34,372 bases of DNA from Lachnospiraceae bacterium (GTDB lineage Bacteria > Bacillota > Clostridia > Lachnospirales > Lachnospiraceae): the NCBI GenBank assembly GCA_017399685.1, contig JAFQBM010000042.1, positions 1-34,372 on the forward strand, read 5' to 3'. Under the pieces are notes generated by a model, which saw only the letters and a program-made list of their open reading frames with translations, was not told the DNA's origin and made no database searches. Every line of letters begins with the position of its first letter. Within the stretch, counting starts at the first letter, position 1. This document shows, piece by piece, positions 14,921 to 23,147 of this stretch. A program made the translations under genes and the position numbers.

Positions 14921-15163
14921 ATGAGTTCAAGTGCAGAATTAAGAAGAGGTCATATTAATCAGAACACAAGTGATATTGAAAAGCTGAGAGAGGTTTTAAA
15001 TGCTCAAATTGATGCTACTAAGTATGTAAACTATCAGATGCTTAATGGTGCAACACCTGAACAGTTGGAAAAATTGTTAGAAGAAACAAGAGGTGGTAAA
15101 GAGCAGTTAAAAAGTCTTGAAAGAATCTTAGAAAAACAGATTGAAGCAAGTAAAACAGAATAA
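14921..15163 (+). CDS. small helical/coiled-coil protein, 80 aa
   Basis: AAGGAG lies 9 nt before ATG 14921, 16 nt after the previous gene. The product (SSSAELRRGHINQNTSDIEKLREVLNAQ…) is nearly all helix with heptad-like Leu spacing (LEKLLEETRGGKEQLKSLERILEKQIEASKTE), so it probably dimerises. No family is recognised. Confidence 0.65.
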   Translation: MSSSAELRRGHINQNTSDIEKLREVLNAQIDATKYVNYQMLNGATPEQLEKLLEETRGGKEQLKSLERILEKQIEASKTE

Positions 15164-15176
15164 TTAAGTGATACAA

Positions 15177-15241
15177 AGATTGACAGACCATAGCTATTGT
15201 GGTTTGCCATTCACAATCTGTTTATCAAAGTTTTATCAAAG
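15177..15241 (+). other. nested stem-loop and TTATCAAAG repeats in a leader
   Basis: AGATTG (15177-15182) pairs with CAATCT (15214-15219), enclosing ACCA/TGGT (15187-15190, 15200-15203). Directly after come two tandem copies, GTTTATCAAAG (15220-15230) and TTTTATCAAAG (15231-15241). The same 11-mer TTTTATCAAAG occurs in two other non-coding segments (10842 and 24859). It is the spacer upstream of the gene at 15290. Confidence 0.4.
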
Positions 15242-15289
15242 TGATTACAAAGTATTTTAATAATTATTTGTATGAAATGGGGAAGTTAT

Positions 15290-15655
15290 ATGAAAAGTAA
15301 AAGAACATCAATAAGAAATCTTGCAAGAGTGTTATCTTTTGACCCTATGGCACAGATTGTAAAAGCTGAATATCAGTATAAAGCACAGTCTGTATCGGAT
15401 GAAGTCAAACCGATAGATACAACTACTATGTTGGAATCCATAGAAGCATTAGCAGATAATGTTGTATTTTCTGACTTAGTGGATTGGACATATAAAAACG
15501 TATCAGATACCTCAAACACAGAAGACTTTATTGTGTATGGAGATTTACATGATTCGATGGTTGGAACAATCGTTGTCATGTATTTGAGAGTTGTGGATGG
15601 ACACACAGTTACACATATTGAAAATGAGTTAAATAAGACAATTTTCAACCAGTAA
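15290..15655 (+). CDS. hypothetical protein, 121 aa
   Basis: GGGGAAG lies 6 nt before ATG 15290; an ATG at 15272 in the same frame has no ribosome binding site. Basic start (MKSKRTSIRNLARVLSFDPMAQ), then an acidic soluble domain (…MLESIEALADNVVFSDLVDWTYKNVSD…) and a beta-strand stretch (GTIVVMYLRVVDGHTVTHI). Family not recognised. 15 nt separate it from the next gene. Confidence 0.65.
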   Translation: MKSKRTSIRNLARVLSFDPMAQIVKAEYQYKAQSVSDEVKPIDTTTMLESIEALADNVVFSDLVDWTYKNVSDTSNTEDFIVYGDLHDSMVGTIVVMYLRVVDGHTVTHIENELNKTIFNQ

Positions 15656-15670
15656 AAGGAGAAGGTATAT

Positions 15671-15913
15671 ATGACAAAGAAAGATTTAGAGAAACTTGCA
15701 GTTGGGAATATCTACTATAAACAGTCACCGTATGATTGTAAATCCTGCTATAAGGTTGAAGTGGTAGAAATTCTAAATGATAAGGAAGCAATGGTTAAAG
15801 GCTTGACTAAGAGTAAAAAAGGTAAGAAAGAAGCAAAACCTTTTAAGACATCAATAGCAAGTTTACATACTTCACCATCTAAGGCAACTGGTGGATTTAA
15901 GAAGGGAAGGTGA
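15671..15913 (+). CDS. small basic protein, 80 aa
   Basis: AAAGGAGAAGG lies 7 nt before ATG 15671. The product is lysine-rich (…KGLTKSKKGKKEAKPFKTSIA…, ending KATGGFKKGR) with a short beta-rich core (GNIYYKQSPYDCKSCYKVEVVEIL). It looks like a small nucleic-acid-binding protein, but no family is recognised. It lies just before the hairpin and start of the replication gene. Confidence 0.65.
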   Translation: MTKKDLEKLAVGNIYYKQSPYDCKSCYKVEVVEILNDKEAMVKGLTKSKKGKKEAKPFKTSIASLHTSPSKATGGFKKGR

Positions 15914-15955
15914 AAATCATGGAATGGTAAATAGACAGAAAGAGAATATGTAATT

Positions 15956-15982
15956 TAGGGAGTAAATTTAAAATACTCCCTA
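15956..15982. other. perfect 9-bp hairpin in the replication-gene leader
   Basis: TAGGGAGTA (15956-15964) and TACTCCCTA (15974-15982), loop of 9 A/T bases. No T run follows. It sits 17 nt before the GGAGG of the primase gene and could be an operator or an antisense/copy-control target. Confidence 0.45.
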
Positions 15983-16011
15983 CTATAAACGAAGAAATGG
16001 AGGAATGAGTT

Positions 16012-17892
16012 ATAAGTAACGTAGGAAACGATATTTTAAAACGATACTATTATATGTTATTTCCAAAGCAATTAAAGGAAAATGAATATGTCTGTTTGTT
16101 TTTAGTTAAAACAGATAAGCAAGGGAAAGCAATATTGGATAAGGATGGGAATGAGGTTAGATTTCATAAGTTTGTTAAAAATTATGACCAATACCAGGAA
16201 TGTGTAAATAGATACAGACATAATTTTCATGTATATAATGCACTCTCTACCGTAAAAACTGATAAAGAGGGTAAATTACATAGAAAAGCAGATAATATGC
16301 GTCAACGTAGAGTATTATTTATTGATTTTGACAGAAAAGATTATCCTGACCTTAAAGATGCATACGAATTTACAAAAATGATTAAGGATAAATTGCCTGA
16401 CATGTTCTTACATGCATTTTATGATTCTGGACATGGTTATCACTATTATGTGATAATACCACCAACATGCAAAAATAAAGAGATAAGTGAATTAAATAAG
16501 GAAATCTGTTCTCTTGTAGGAGCAGATACAGATGCATGTAAGGTCACACAAGTTGCAAGAATTCCTTGCACATTTAATAGAAAATATACTAATGAAAATG
16601 ATAAGTTTCCATTAGTAAAAGAAATCAATCACTATGAAAGAAATGCTTATGCAGTAAAGCATTTTCATCCATGTAACACTGATTACATTAGACGTAGAAT
16701 AGCCAATGCAAAGAAGGTTTTAGAGTATGAGTTAGAAACAAAGCCGTTGGAAAAATGGGACTATGCAGGTGATGGATATGATTTGAAAGTATATCCGTGT
16801 TTGTGTACTGAAAAAGTCTTGCGTGAAGGAGCAGATAAGGGACAACGTAATATATGGTTGGGAAGAATTATTTCAATGCTACTATTTCAAGGCTATACTG
16901 AATCTGTAGTAAGAGAAAAATGCATAGATTGGAATACTAGATGTAGACCGCCTAAAAATCTCAATACAGTAAAAGATGAAATTAATTACTACTTGGATAA
17001 AAAAGGCATATACAAATTAAATGGTTGTTGGGAAAACATCACGGATGAAAGAGTAAAAGAGATTGTTAAGACCCAATGTGACAAAATGCATTGCATGGAG
17101 GCATTGCAAAAGCGGAATCTTGTTATAGAAGAGGATATAGGAGTAAAAATGTCGCAAAAGCTACTAACTAAAAGCCGGTTGCGGAATGATGATGAGAAAA
17201 CAACATTAAGCGGATATGAATATTTGGTAATGACAATTCTGTACAAATATATTAAGCCTAAAATGAGAGTACCGTTTACAGTAAAAGACTTAAAGACAAA
17301 GATGCAATATAAGAAAAATGGTAAATGGCAATTATGTATGGATATAAAAACATTGAAGAATACATTAGAAAGTTTGGTTATACATCATTGTATCGAATTA
17401 ATTGAGCCAACACCTGAACAATGTAGGAAGAAAAAGGTGACTTATGATGATATAAGAATAAAAATGAAACGTGGAATGAAAGAATTAAATGATAGATATA
17501 TTGAATTTTATTACAGTGCAGCAAGAGCATTTATTGCAAAGCAGATAACACAAAGAGAATTTAAAGTATTTCTTTGTATTGTGAATAACATAAAAGAAGG
17601 TAAATCTTGCACGATGGAAGAGTTGGATAAGATTTTGTGCATAGGAAAGTCTCATGTTGTAGAAGCAATTAATAATTTGAAAAAGGCACAATGTATAGAT
17701 GTGATTCAACATAGAAGTGAAAAAGGAAACTGGTATAACTTGTATTCACAAAAACATACAGATATGCATGATAAAGAGACTTGTAATGATTTGGATGTGA
17801 AAGTGGATGTACAAAATGAAAAAGCAATAAAGATGGGAAGCAAAAGAAATGAAAGTTCGAAAGAAGAGATAATAACCAGACTGCTTATATAG
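16012..17892 (+). CDS. replication initiator with archaeo-eukaryotic primase-type domain, likely AUA start
   Basis: The domain around residues 100-200 carries the three primase motifs: IDFD (I104-D107, metal-binding Asp pair), SGHGYHYYV (S139-H144, nucleotide-binding His), and a late segment DTDACKVTQVARIPCTFNRKY with the conserved Arg. The second half is helical, and about 490-590 form winged helices (…CTMEELDKILCIGKSHVVEAINNLKKAQCIDVIQH…), suited to origin binding. No helicase motif is present, so host helicase would be used. The first AUG (16054) has no ribosome binding site. GGAGG at 15999-16003 is 8 nt before an AUA at 16012 in the same frame, and the extra residues (SNVGNDILKRYYY) look native. 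I take AUA as the start (626 aa); annotation tools would give 16054 (612 aa). Confidence 0.8.
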   Translation: MSNVGNDILKRYYYMLFPKQLKENEYVCLFLVKTDKQGKAILDKDGNEVRFHKFVKNYDQYQECVNRYRHNFHVYNALSTVKTDKEGKLHRKADNMRQRRVLFIDFDRKDYPDLKDAYEFTKMIKDKLPDMFLHAFYDSGHGYHYYVIIPPTCKNKEISELNKEICSLVGADTDACKVTQVARIPCTFNRKYTNENDKFPLVKEINHYERNAYAVKHFHPCNTDYIRRRIANAKKVLEYELETKPLEKWDYAGDGYDLKVYPCLCTEKVLREGADKGQRNIWLGRIISMLLFQGYTESVVREKCIDWNTRCRPPKNLNTVKDEINYYLDKKGIYKLNGCWENITDERVKEIVKTQCDKMHCMEALQKRNLVIEEDIGVKMSQKLLTKSRLRNDDEKTTLSGYEYLVMTILYKYIKPKMRVPFTVKDLKTKMQYKKNGKWQLCMDIKTLKNTLESLVIHHCIELIEPTPEQCRKKKVTYDDIRIKMKRGMKELNDRYIEFYYSAARAFIAKQITQREFKVFLCIVNNIKEGKSCTMEELDKILCIGKSHVVEAINNLKKAQCIDVIQHRSEKGNWYNLYSQKHTDMHDKETCNDLDVKVDVQNEKAIKMGSKRNESSKEEIITRLLI

Positions 17893-18057
17893 TGAGAACC
17901 CCAACGATGTATCCTAACGGATATATAATACATTCTATACATAGGTACTAAAAAACACCTTGCAATGTATTGAAAACTACCAAAATATAAGGGGTTTCGT
18001 GATTGCTATAATGCAAATCAACAGTCCCATTTTTCCCTATTACTTTTCTTAAAAAAC

Positions 18058-18077
18058 TAGGAAAATCAAGTGTTTTC
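18058..18077 (+). repeat. TAGGAAAATCAAG core motif, copy 2
   Basis: TAGGAAAATCAAGTGTTTTC, preceded by AAAAAAC, matches the copy at 5010-5029 except for two centre bases. Both have GAAAA/TTTTC arms around 7 bp and the same orientation, about 13.05 kb apart, with tubRZ and the primase gene between them. Confidence 0.4.
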
Positions 18078-18244
18078 AGTACTTTGAGGTGTGATTTTTG
18101 AAAATGCAAATTCCAATTTAGTGAAATCTATATATAAACTTCAATTATTTGGATTATAGCATAATTGCTCGTTGATTACAAGAGTTTTTTGAAATTAATT
18201 GATAAATTATATATGGTCAATTAGTCAAATTGATAAAGAAAATT

Positions 18245-18261
18245 ATAAGGATATTCCTTAT
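18245..18261. promoter_or_regulatory. inverted repeat upstream of the 18302 gene
   Basis: ATAAGGA (18245-18251), centre TAT, TCCTTAT (18255-18261). It is compact and perfect, 40 bp before a start codon, where a repressor operator would fit. Confidence 0.4.
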
Positions 18262-18301
18262 TTCTGCCATGATTATATGAATTGCAAAGGAGAACTACAA
18301 T

Positions 18302-18625
18302 ATGAACAAAGAAACAGTGATAAAAAACATTACATATAACTATGGTAAATACGGAATTACAAGAGAAATCATAGAACCTCTTATTGATTCTGGTGTATCA
18401 GAAGGGCTTTCATACGATTTGATTTACCTAACGATAAAAGCAGAATTATCTAAATTAGTAGGAGAAGAATTTTTCTGTACATCTTCAGATATGGCAAGAG
18501 CCTTTGGAGTATCAGAGGAAGAAGTGAATCGGGTTATAGAGAATTCAAGAGAAGAATTAATTGATTCAGGTGAAAACCCGGATGATTATTTTAAGGAAAT
18601 GCAAACAATGAAATTTATGATGTAG
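18302..18625 (+). CDS. small HTH-like protein, 107 aa
   Basis: AAAGGAG lies 9 nt before ATG 18302. The start NKETVIKNITYNYGKYGITREIIEPLIDSGVSEGLSYDLIYLTIKAEL is helical. The second half, TSSDMARAFGVSEEEVNRVIENSREEL (about 61-87), has the helix-turn-helix pattern of MarR/Xre-like proteins. It resembles short conserved Lachnospiraceae mobile-element proteins; function unknown. A regulator of replication or of the following genes is possible (inference). Confidence 0.6.
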   Translation: MNKETVIKNITYNYGKYGITREIIEPLIDSGVSEGLSYDLIYLTIKAELSKLVGEEFFCTSSDMARAFGVSEEEVNRVIENSREELIDSGENPDDYFKEMQTMKFMM

Positions 18626-18729
18626 AAGTATATTGTATGGTCAGATGGAGAATCTGGTAAAGAGATAAAGCAGGATAGCTAATGTTCTCCTATCTCTGCC
18701 ATTAAAGAATAAATGAGGAGGATAAAACA

Positions 18730-18969
18730 ATTAAGCAGACAAAGATTAAATATTTTTTTGTAGTGGACAAATTGTATAAGGTTGCAGATATTAATTTTTC
18801 AGATTTGACATTATCAGCAAGCGAATGTGATATGCAGATTTCTGATGTACCGACAGAAGAAATATTCAGATTGGAAGATTTTAAGGAATTTAGGGTCACG
18901 TTGAGGAATTGGAAAGGAAATGTAGTAAATTTTGCAGAATTTATCAAAAATCGAAAAACGAAGTCATGA
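18730..18969 (+). CDS. hypothetical protein, 79 aa, likely AUU start
   Basis: GGAGG (18717-18721) lies 8 nt before an AUU at 18730, and the frame is open from there to TGA 18967-18969. The first conventional start (GTG 18763) has a T run and no ribosome binding site upstream. Read from AUU the product begins with KQTKIKYFFVVDKLYKVADINF and continues as a beta-rich, then basic, protein (…EFRVTLRNWKGNVVNFAEFIKNRKTKS). No family is recognised. It lies 345 nt before the polymerase-like gene. Confidence 0.55.
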   Translation: MKQTKIKYFFVVDKLYKVADINFSDLTLSASECDMQISDVPTEEIFRLEDFKEFRVTLRNWKGNVVNFAEFIKNRKTKS

Positions 18970-19313
18970 AAGTGGCTTGTATCAAGGCTTTCAGAGGTCA
19001 ATTTTAGCCATGAAATGCATGTTTTAACTGGTGTGCATATACCGACCATTTAGAACGCACTATGAGACGGAAAGGATGCGCTGAAGTACCGGAAAACGTA
19101 CACTAAGTTACCGGTATTACATGGTATGAAAAGTAGCCTATACAAAGGCTTAAATCATCGAAAATGGGGTGTTTTTTGAGTTACTATTTTTAAGATGTAA
19201 AATTGATGGTGTGAGTTGTTTTGATTGAAATTTATGTGGTATTTTGTTAATTTATTCCTTTGTTATAGGGAGAAGTATTGTAATTGTTATTGTAGATTTA
19301 TTTAAGAAGTGGA
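18967..19313 (+). other. hairpin-containing leader of the polymerase-like gene
   Basis: No gene. TGAAAG/CTTTCA (18967-18972, 18988-18993) encloses CTTG-TAT-CAAG (18976-18986). TACCGG (19087-19092) pairs with CCGGTA (19111-19116), with AAC/GTT inside. AGCCT/AGGCT (19135-19139, 19146-19150) forms a third stem. From 19160 to 19313 the sequence is T-rich and unstructured. This is probably the 5' region of the large gene. Confidence 0.4.
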
Positions 19314-22300
19314 GTGATTGTTATAGGAAAGACAAATGAAAAGAAAGAATTAACAATTGAGGATTTAAAAGATGGTGTATCTATTATGAGTATTGATGCA
19401 AGATACATCTATGGTAAGCAAGATGAAGAAAATGGTTATGATACGTCAGTGCATTGGAAGAAAGATAAAGACTCACTTCCAAGAAAATTGTATAGTGTTA
19501 AATTACCATATTCGTTAGGATTGATTCATTGGTTTGGTATGGAAAACTCAAAATTTAAAGAATTAGAAAATGAAGTATATGCAAATGATATTATTAATGT
19601 AACATTTGATAGTGCATTTAAGGTAGTAGCGACAGATAAGTATGGAAATGTTAAGTATAAGCCCCTGATTAAGACAGATAAAAAGGGAAGATATAGTTTT
19701 GAAGTAGTTGAGAAAATGAAGACTGATAAGAAAATAAATGAATTACGGAATGAAATATATGGAAGTTTCATCTTGGATGGCAAAAAGTATGTACAGTTTA
19801 TGAGAAGTCCAGGAAAAGCACGTGAGGGAGCAATCTTGTTTATTAAAGAAGAAATGTTAAAAGATTTTCTTCTTTGGGCGAGAATGGGTATTGATTTTGA
19901 ACAAATAAAAGGACAAGTGGATATTGCGGGTCTGAAGGCTGCTGAAAGTCTTATACTTAGTGAAATCAAGGAAACAATTACAATTAAGAGTAATGAAATC
20001 CTCTTGATTCCAGATGTAAAAGTTCCATATAAAATTCCAAAAGGAAAAGCAAGTATTACGGAAATGGGAATAGATGGAATGGCAGTAACTAATGATAATA
20101 AAGAAGAAATGGAGATTGTAAATGATATATTTGACGGTCAGTCTTTGCTTGTATCTGAATATTATCATGGTGGAAAGTCTATGTTGTTGCTTAGAAACAG
20201 ATTCTTTAAGAGTGCTGCATTTGCTTTTAATATTCAACGTTGGTTTAGAGATAATGGAATTACAGAGGTTTCTCAGTTAAACGGTTATACATTAGCAGAA
20301 CGAGTGGAGGATATAAAGCTGATAACTACACCCAATAGTTTGAAGTTTATGAAGCAAAAGAAACATTTATCGTTTGCTAATAATGTGGAAGATTTGGAAT
20401 TTGCAACATATAAATATTGGTTGGAACATATCGAAGAGGATAATTGTGTATTTGGTGTTGTTAAGAATGAATATGCATCTGGATTTGTAAAAAGTTATAA
20501 TTATCAGGTTGATAATTCATTAGATTTAAGTAAAGATGATATTAGAGAGTTGTTATCATACGAGTACAACAGAATACAAAAAGCAAAAAATGATAATGAT
20601 TATTTTATATATGAATTTCTTGAAAAGAAAAAACATAAATACATAGATGATGAACGTTTCAAAAAATATAAATTTGATAATTGTGTATGTGAACTGTATA
20701 AGATTAATTCAGACGTACAATATACAAAGTTCTTTAGGGATTATAAAAATAATATGCTTGGAACAGATTACAAAAAATTATTGAAGGAGGGAAAATATAA
20801 ATTAGAGGATTCAGATTATTGTGTAGTCTGTTCTAATCCGTTTGAAATGATACAACATGCTTGTAATGTTAAACAGAGTAAATGGATTCGTATACATCAT
20901 GGAAGGGAAGCGTATTGTCAATATTATTCGGACAAACAGGACTTGATTGCAACTAGAAGTCCACATATTTATTCTGGTAATGTTGTGTGTTTGCATAATA
21001 CATATCATAAGTGGTTTGAGGATTACATGAAATTATCTGATAACATTGTGGTTATCAATAGTATTGAATCAGATATTATGGACAGATGTAATTCAATGGA
21101 TTTTGACTCGGACACTGTATTATTAAGTTCTAATCCTATATTAGTAAAGCAGGCAAAATATTGTGAAGAAAATTTCCCTACACCAATATGTAGAATTGAA
21201 CCAACTGAAAAAGAGAGATATTATCGTATCGAAGATTTTATTGATTGTGATAAGGTAATTGCTAATGCGAAGATTGGTGAAATAGTGGATTTATCTCAAT
21301 TATTGCAATCATATTATCATGATGTAAAAAAGAATCCTAGTATAGAAACAGATAAAAAAGAAAAAGTATTGAAATATTTCAGAAATGAGATATCGAAATT
21401 GGCTTCATTATCTGGATGTGAAATTGATAGAGCAAAAAGAGAATTCCCGGTTGATACAGAAAAAGAATTAAATAGAATCAGAGATTATATTGCTGATTAT
21501 AATAATCCTGATAATCTTTTGAATGGAATTATAAAAACAGGAACGGTTGAGTTTACAATAAAAACGGCAAAGGTGGAATATTTAAAAGATAATCCGAATA
21601 TCAGTGCCGAGGAATTAGAAGATTATGAAATTGTGAAAAAGGTTATGAATCTAAATAATAAAAACAATAATCTATCAGAAGAATTAGATGTTGCACTGGA
21701 TGAAGCACTTATTAAAAAGAAACAAATACTTGAAAACAATAAAGAAATTAGTAGATTGTTGAAAAGCAGAAGAAGAACAAAAGAAAATGTGTTAGCTAAA
21801 CCAATGTTTTTCAAGGTAGTATTTTCAGAGAATGATGCATCATATTATGAATATTTTGATTGCCCGATGGATTATTTGCAAGAAATAATTAAAAATGAAT
21901 ATCCTGAGAAAGAAAAGCGAGATAAAATAACATTAGAGTTTATGGATTTCTTTCAAGTACCGATAGAGTACAATAAAAAAGGTAATTTGAAAAAGGGTAA
22001 TGACAAACATGCAAAGGAAATCATAAAAATAGCTGAAGAGTACGAAAATGAAAGAAAGGTATTATATGCAAATCATTCAAAAGCAAATGGATTAGAGTAT
22101 GATGCACAAAAGGATAAATTGAAGTTGTTTAAAAATGCAGTAAATAAGGTATCAGAAATAACATTAACTAAGCAGACTATTTATCTCATTTTAAATCGCT
22201 TGTATGGAAGTAATCAAGCAAAATCACATGATGGTGGAGCTAGAGAGTATCGAAAAACAATTATGGATATTTTGTATAATGCTCATAAGAATGTATTACT

Positions 22301-22346
22301 TCAATTATTTTCCAAGAAAGTTAATTTTGATGATAAGGCTTCATAA
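19314..22346 (+). CDS. putative single-chain RNA polymerase (double-psi beta-barrel, YonO/QDE-1-like)
   Basis: A 1010-aa protein from GTG 19314. Residues 596-600 read D-F-D-S-D inside MDFDSDTVLLSSN, matching the catalytic DxDGD loop of RNA polymerase beta-prime, QDE-1 RNA-dependent polymerases and phage YonO/crAss-like polymerases (Ser replaces Gly). Upstream, R548-S-P-H551 then SGNVVCLHN and LSDNIVVINS resemble the R-x-P-x-x-H/G-D segments that lead into that loop in the same barrel. Afterwards ILVKQAKYCEENF parallels the PLSxxAQxEA helix. The C-terminal 400 residues are helical, with lysine-rich coiled coils. Length suits one-chain enzymes (YonO about 900 aa). The first barrel is not identifiable by eye. 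GGAG at 19311-19314 overlaps this GTG; an AUA at 19323 lies 8 nt after it and may be the true start. Function: likely element-specific transcription (inference). Confidence 0.6.
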   Translation: MIVIGKTNEKKELTIEDLKDGVSIMSIDARYIYGKQDEENGYDTSVHWKKDKDSLPRKLYSVKLPYSLGLIHWFGMENSKFKELENEVYANDIINVTFDSAFKVVATDKYGNVKYKPLIKTDKKGRYSFEVVEKMKTDKKINELRNEIYGSFILDGKKYVQFMRSPGKAREGAILFIKEEMLKDFLLWARMGIDFEQIKGQVDIAGLKAAESLILSEIKETITIKSNEILLIPDVKVPYKIPKGKASITEMGIDGMAVTNDNKEEMEIVNDIFDGQSLLVSEYYHGGKSMLLLRNRFFKSAAFAFNIQRWFRDNGITEVSQLNGYTLAERVEDIKLITTPNSLKFMKQKKHLSFANNVEDLEFATYKYWLEHIEEDNCVFGVVKNEYASGFVKSYNYQVDNSLDLSKDDIRELLSYEYNRIQKAKNDNDYFIYEFLEKKKHKYIDDERFKKYKFDNCVCELYKINSDVQYTKFFRDYKNNMLGTDYKKLLKEGKYKLEDSDYCVVCSNPFEMIQHACNVKQSKWIRIHHGREAYCQYYSDKQDLIATRSPHIYSGNVVCLHNTYHKWFEDYMKLSDNIVVINSIESDIMDRCNSMDFDSDTVLLSSNPILVKQAKYCEENFPTPICRIEPTEKERYYRIEDFIDCDKVIANAKIGEIVDLSQLLQSYYHDVKKNPSIETDKKEKVLKYFRNEISKLASLSGCEIDRAKREFPVDTEKELNRIRDYIADYNNPDNLLNGIIKTGTVEFTIKTAKVEYLKDNPNISAEELEDYEIVKKVMNLNNKNNNLSEELDVALDEALIKKKQILENNKEISRLLKSRRRTKENVLAKPMFFKVVFSENDASYYEYFDCPMDYLQEIIKNEYPEKEKRDKITLEFMDFFQVPIEYNKKGNLKKGNDKHAKEIIKIAEEYENERKVLYANHSKANGLEYDAQKDKLKLFKNAVNKVSEITLTKQTIYLILNRLYGSNQAKSHDGGAREYRKTIMDILYNAHKNVLLQLFSKKVNFDDKAS

Positions 22347-22383
22347 ATTCTTTTGTGAATAAAAAATCGGAGATAATTTTTGG

Positions 22384-22427
22384 AAAAGTCCTATAACCAT
22401 AGTAAATATAAGGGTTATGGGACTTTT
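22384..22427 (+). terminator. 15-bp hairpin after the polymerase-like gene
   Basis: AAAAGTCCTATAACC (22384-22398) pairs with GGTTATGGGACTTTT (22413-22427), with one T-G pair possible only in plus-strand RNA; loop 14 nt. The stem ends in four T, then GG. Probably the terminator of the polymerase-like gene, or a leader element of the next. Confidence 0.55.
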
Positions 22428-22458
22428 GGTTAGTTATGGTATTGGAGGGGTGTTAATT

Positions 22459-22656
22459 ATGAATTCAGATGAATTAAGAATAGAAGTATTACAATTCCTT
22501 GAAAAGTTTGGAATGAAGAAGGGAATAGTTGCAAAGGAAACAGGATTAAGTTCTAGCATATTATCTTCTTGGTTTTCGGGTAGAGTAAATTTGAATGCAG
22601 GTGAATTGTCTATTGTACAAAATTATCTTAAAGAGAAAAAGCAGAAATTTAATTAG
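22459..22656 (+). CDS. small HTH-like protein, 65 aa
   Basis: GGAGGGG (22444-22450) lies 8 nt before ATG 22459; an in-frame GTG/ATG further up lacks a ribosome binding site. Residues about 5-60 follow a Cro-like layout: ELRIEVLQFLEKFGMKKGIVAKETGLSSSILSSWFSGRVNLNAGELSIVQNYL, with helix-turn-helix GIVAKETGLSSSILSSWFSG. It shares layout with the protein at 23148 (both …K-x-IA-xx-xG-xxxx-ILSxF/W…). The two flank the structured region 22677-23101, so one may regulate the other or act on that RNA (inference). Confidence 0.7.
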   Translation: MNSDELRIEVLQFLEKFGMKKGIVAKETGLSSSILSSWFSGRVNLNAGELSIVQNYLKEKKQKFN

Positions 22657-22676
22657 TGTCTGCTGATTAGCAAAGG

Positions 22677-23101
22677 TAATATCATCTTCGGATGTTATTA
22701 TAAATATTAAGAAAGGGAAAAACCTTTGAATATCGTACTATTGGTATGAGAGGTATCATAGCACTGTGGAAAGGCTATGATGTAAAAGCCTCTCATATCA
22801 GGATAATTACTATACAAAGTATAGTTTATTATAAACCAATCTTTTTCGAATTCTAGCTGATATGGGTTTCACCGCTTATGTCAGTATTTGTGCTGAATCT
22901 ACTAAGGCACGTAAAGTAATATATTCAAAACAATTTACAACTAAAATCCTATTTATATCTCCACAATATAAATAGGTCTTCCGGTAGTAGAATACATACT
23001 ATTACTGGAAGTTATTATCAATATCGAACTTGTAAGAGCATTTGGCTGTGAAAGGCTTTTTGAATAGGAGTGTACAGAAATATGTATTCCCATATTTTTT
23101 T
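22677..23101 (+). ncRNA. candidate long structured RNA with UUCG hairpin and G-U-rich stems
   Basis: Ordered stems on the plus strand: 22677-22686/22691-22700 with a UUCG tetraloop (one T-T mismatch); 22712-22716/22723-22727; 22742-22753/22789-22800 (12 bp) enclosing 22755-22762/22774-22781 (8 bp); 22809-22815/22819-22825; 22857-22866/22875-22884 (10 bp with three G-U pairs); 22948-22958/22966-22976 (11 bp); 22978-22990/22999-23011 (13 bp with two G-U pairs). It ends with AAATATG/CATATTT and a T7 run (23078-23101), a terminator. The wobble pairs are valid only in plus-strand RNA, which argues for a transcribed RNA. It matches no family I can name from sequence alone. Confidence 0.6.
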
Positions 23102-23147
23102 ATATCACATAAAAATGCTATATCACAATTAAAGGAGGTAAAATAAT

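Larger units (their letters stand above)
17893..18301. other. intergenic region after the primase gene, candidate origin/control region
   Basis: About 410 AT-rich nt with no gene. It contains the second TAGGAAAATCAAG core motif (18058-18077), two direct AATTGATAAA copies near 18198 and 18230, an inverted repeat TCAATT/AATTGA near 18214-18230, and ATAAGGA/TCCTTAT (18245-18251, 18255-18261). Direct and inverted repeats beside an initiator gene are what an origin or regulatory region would show, but there is no regular iteron array. Confidence 0.35.
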
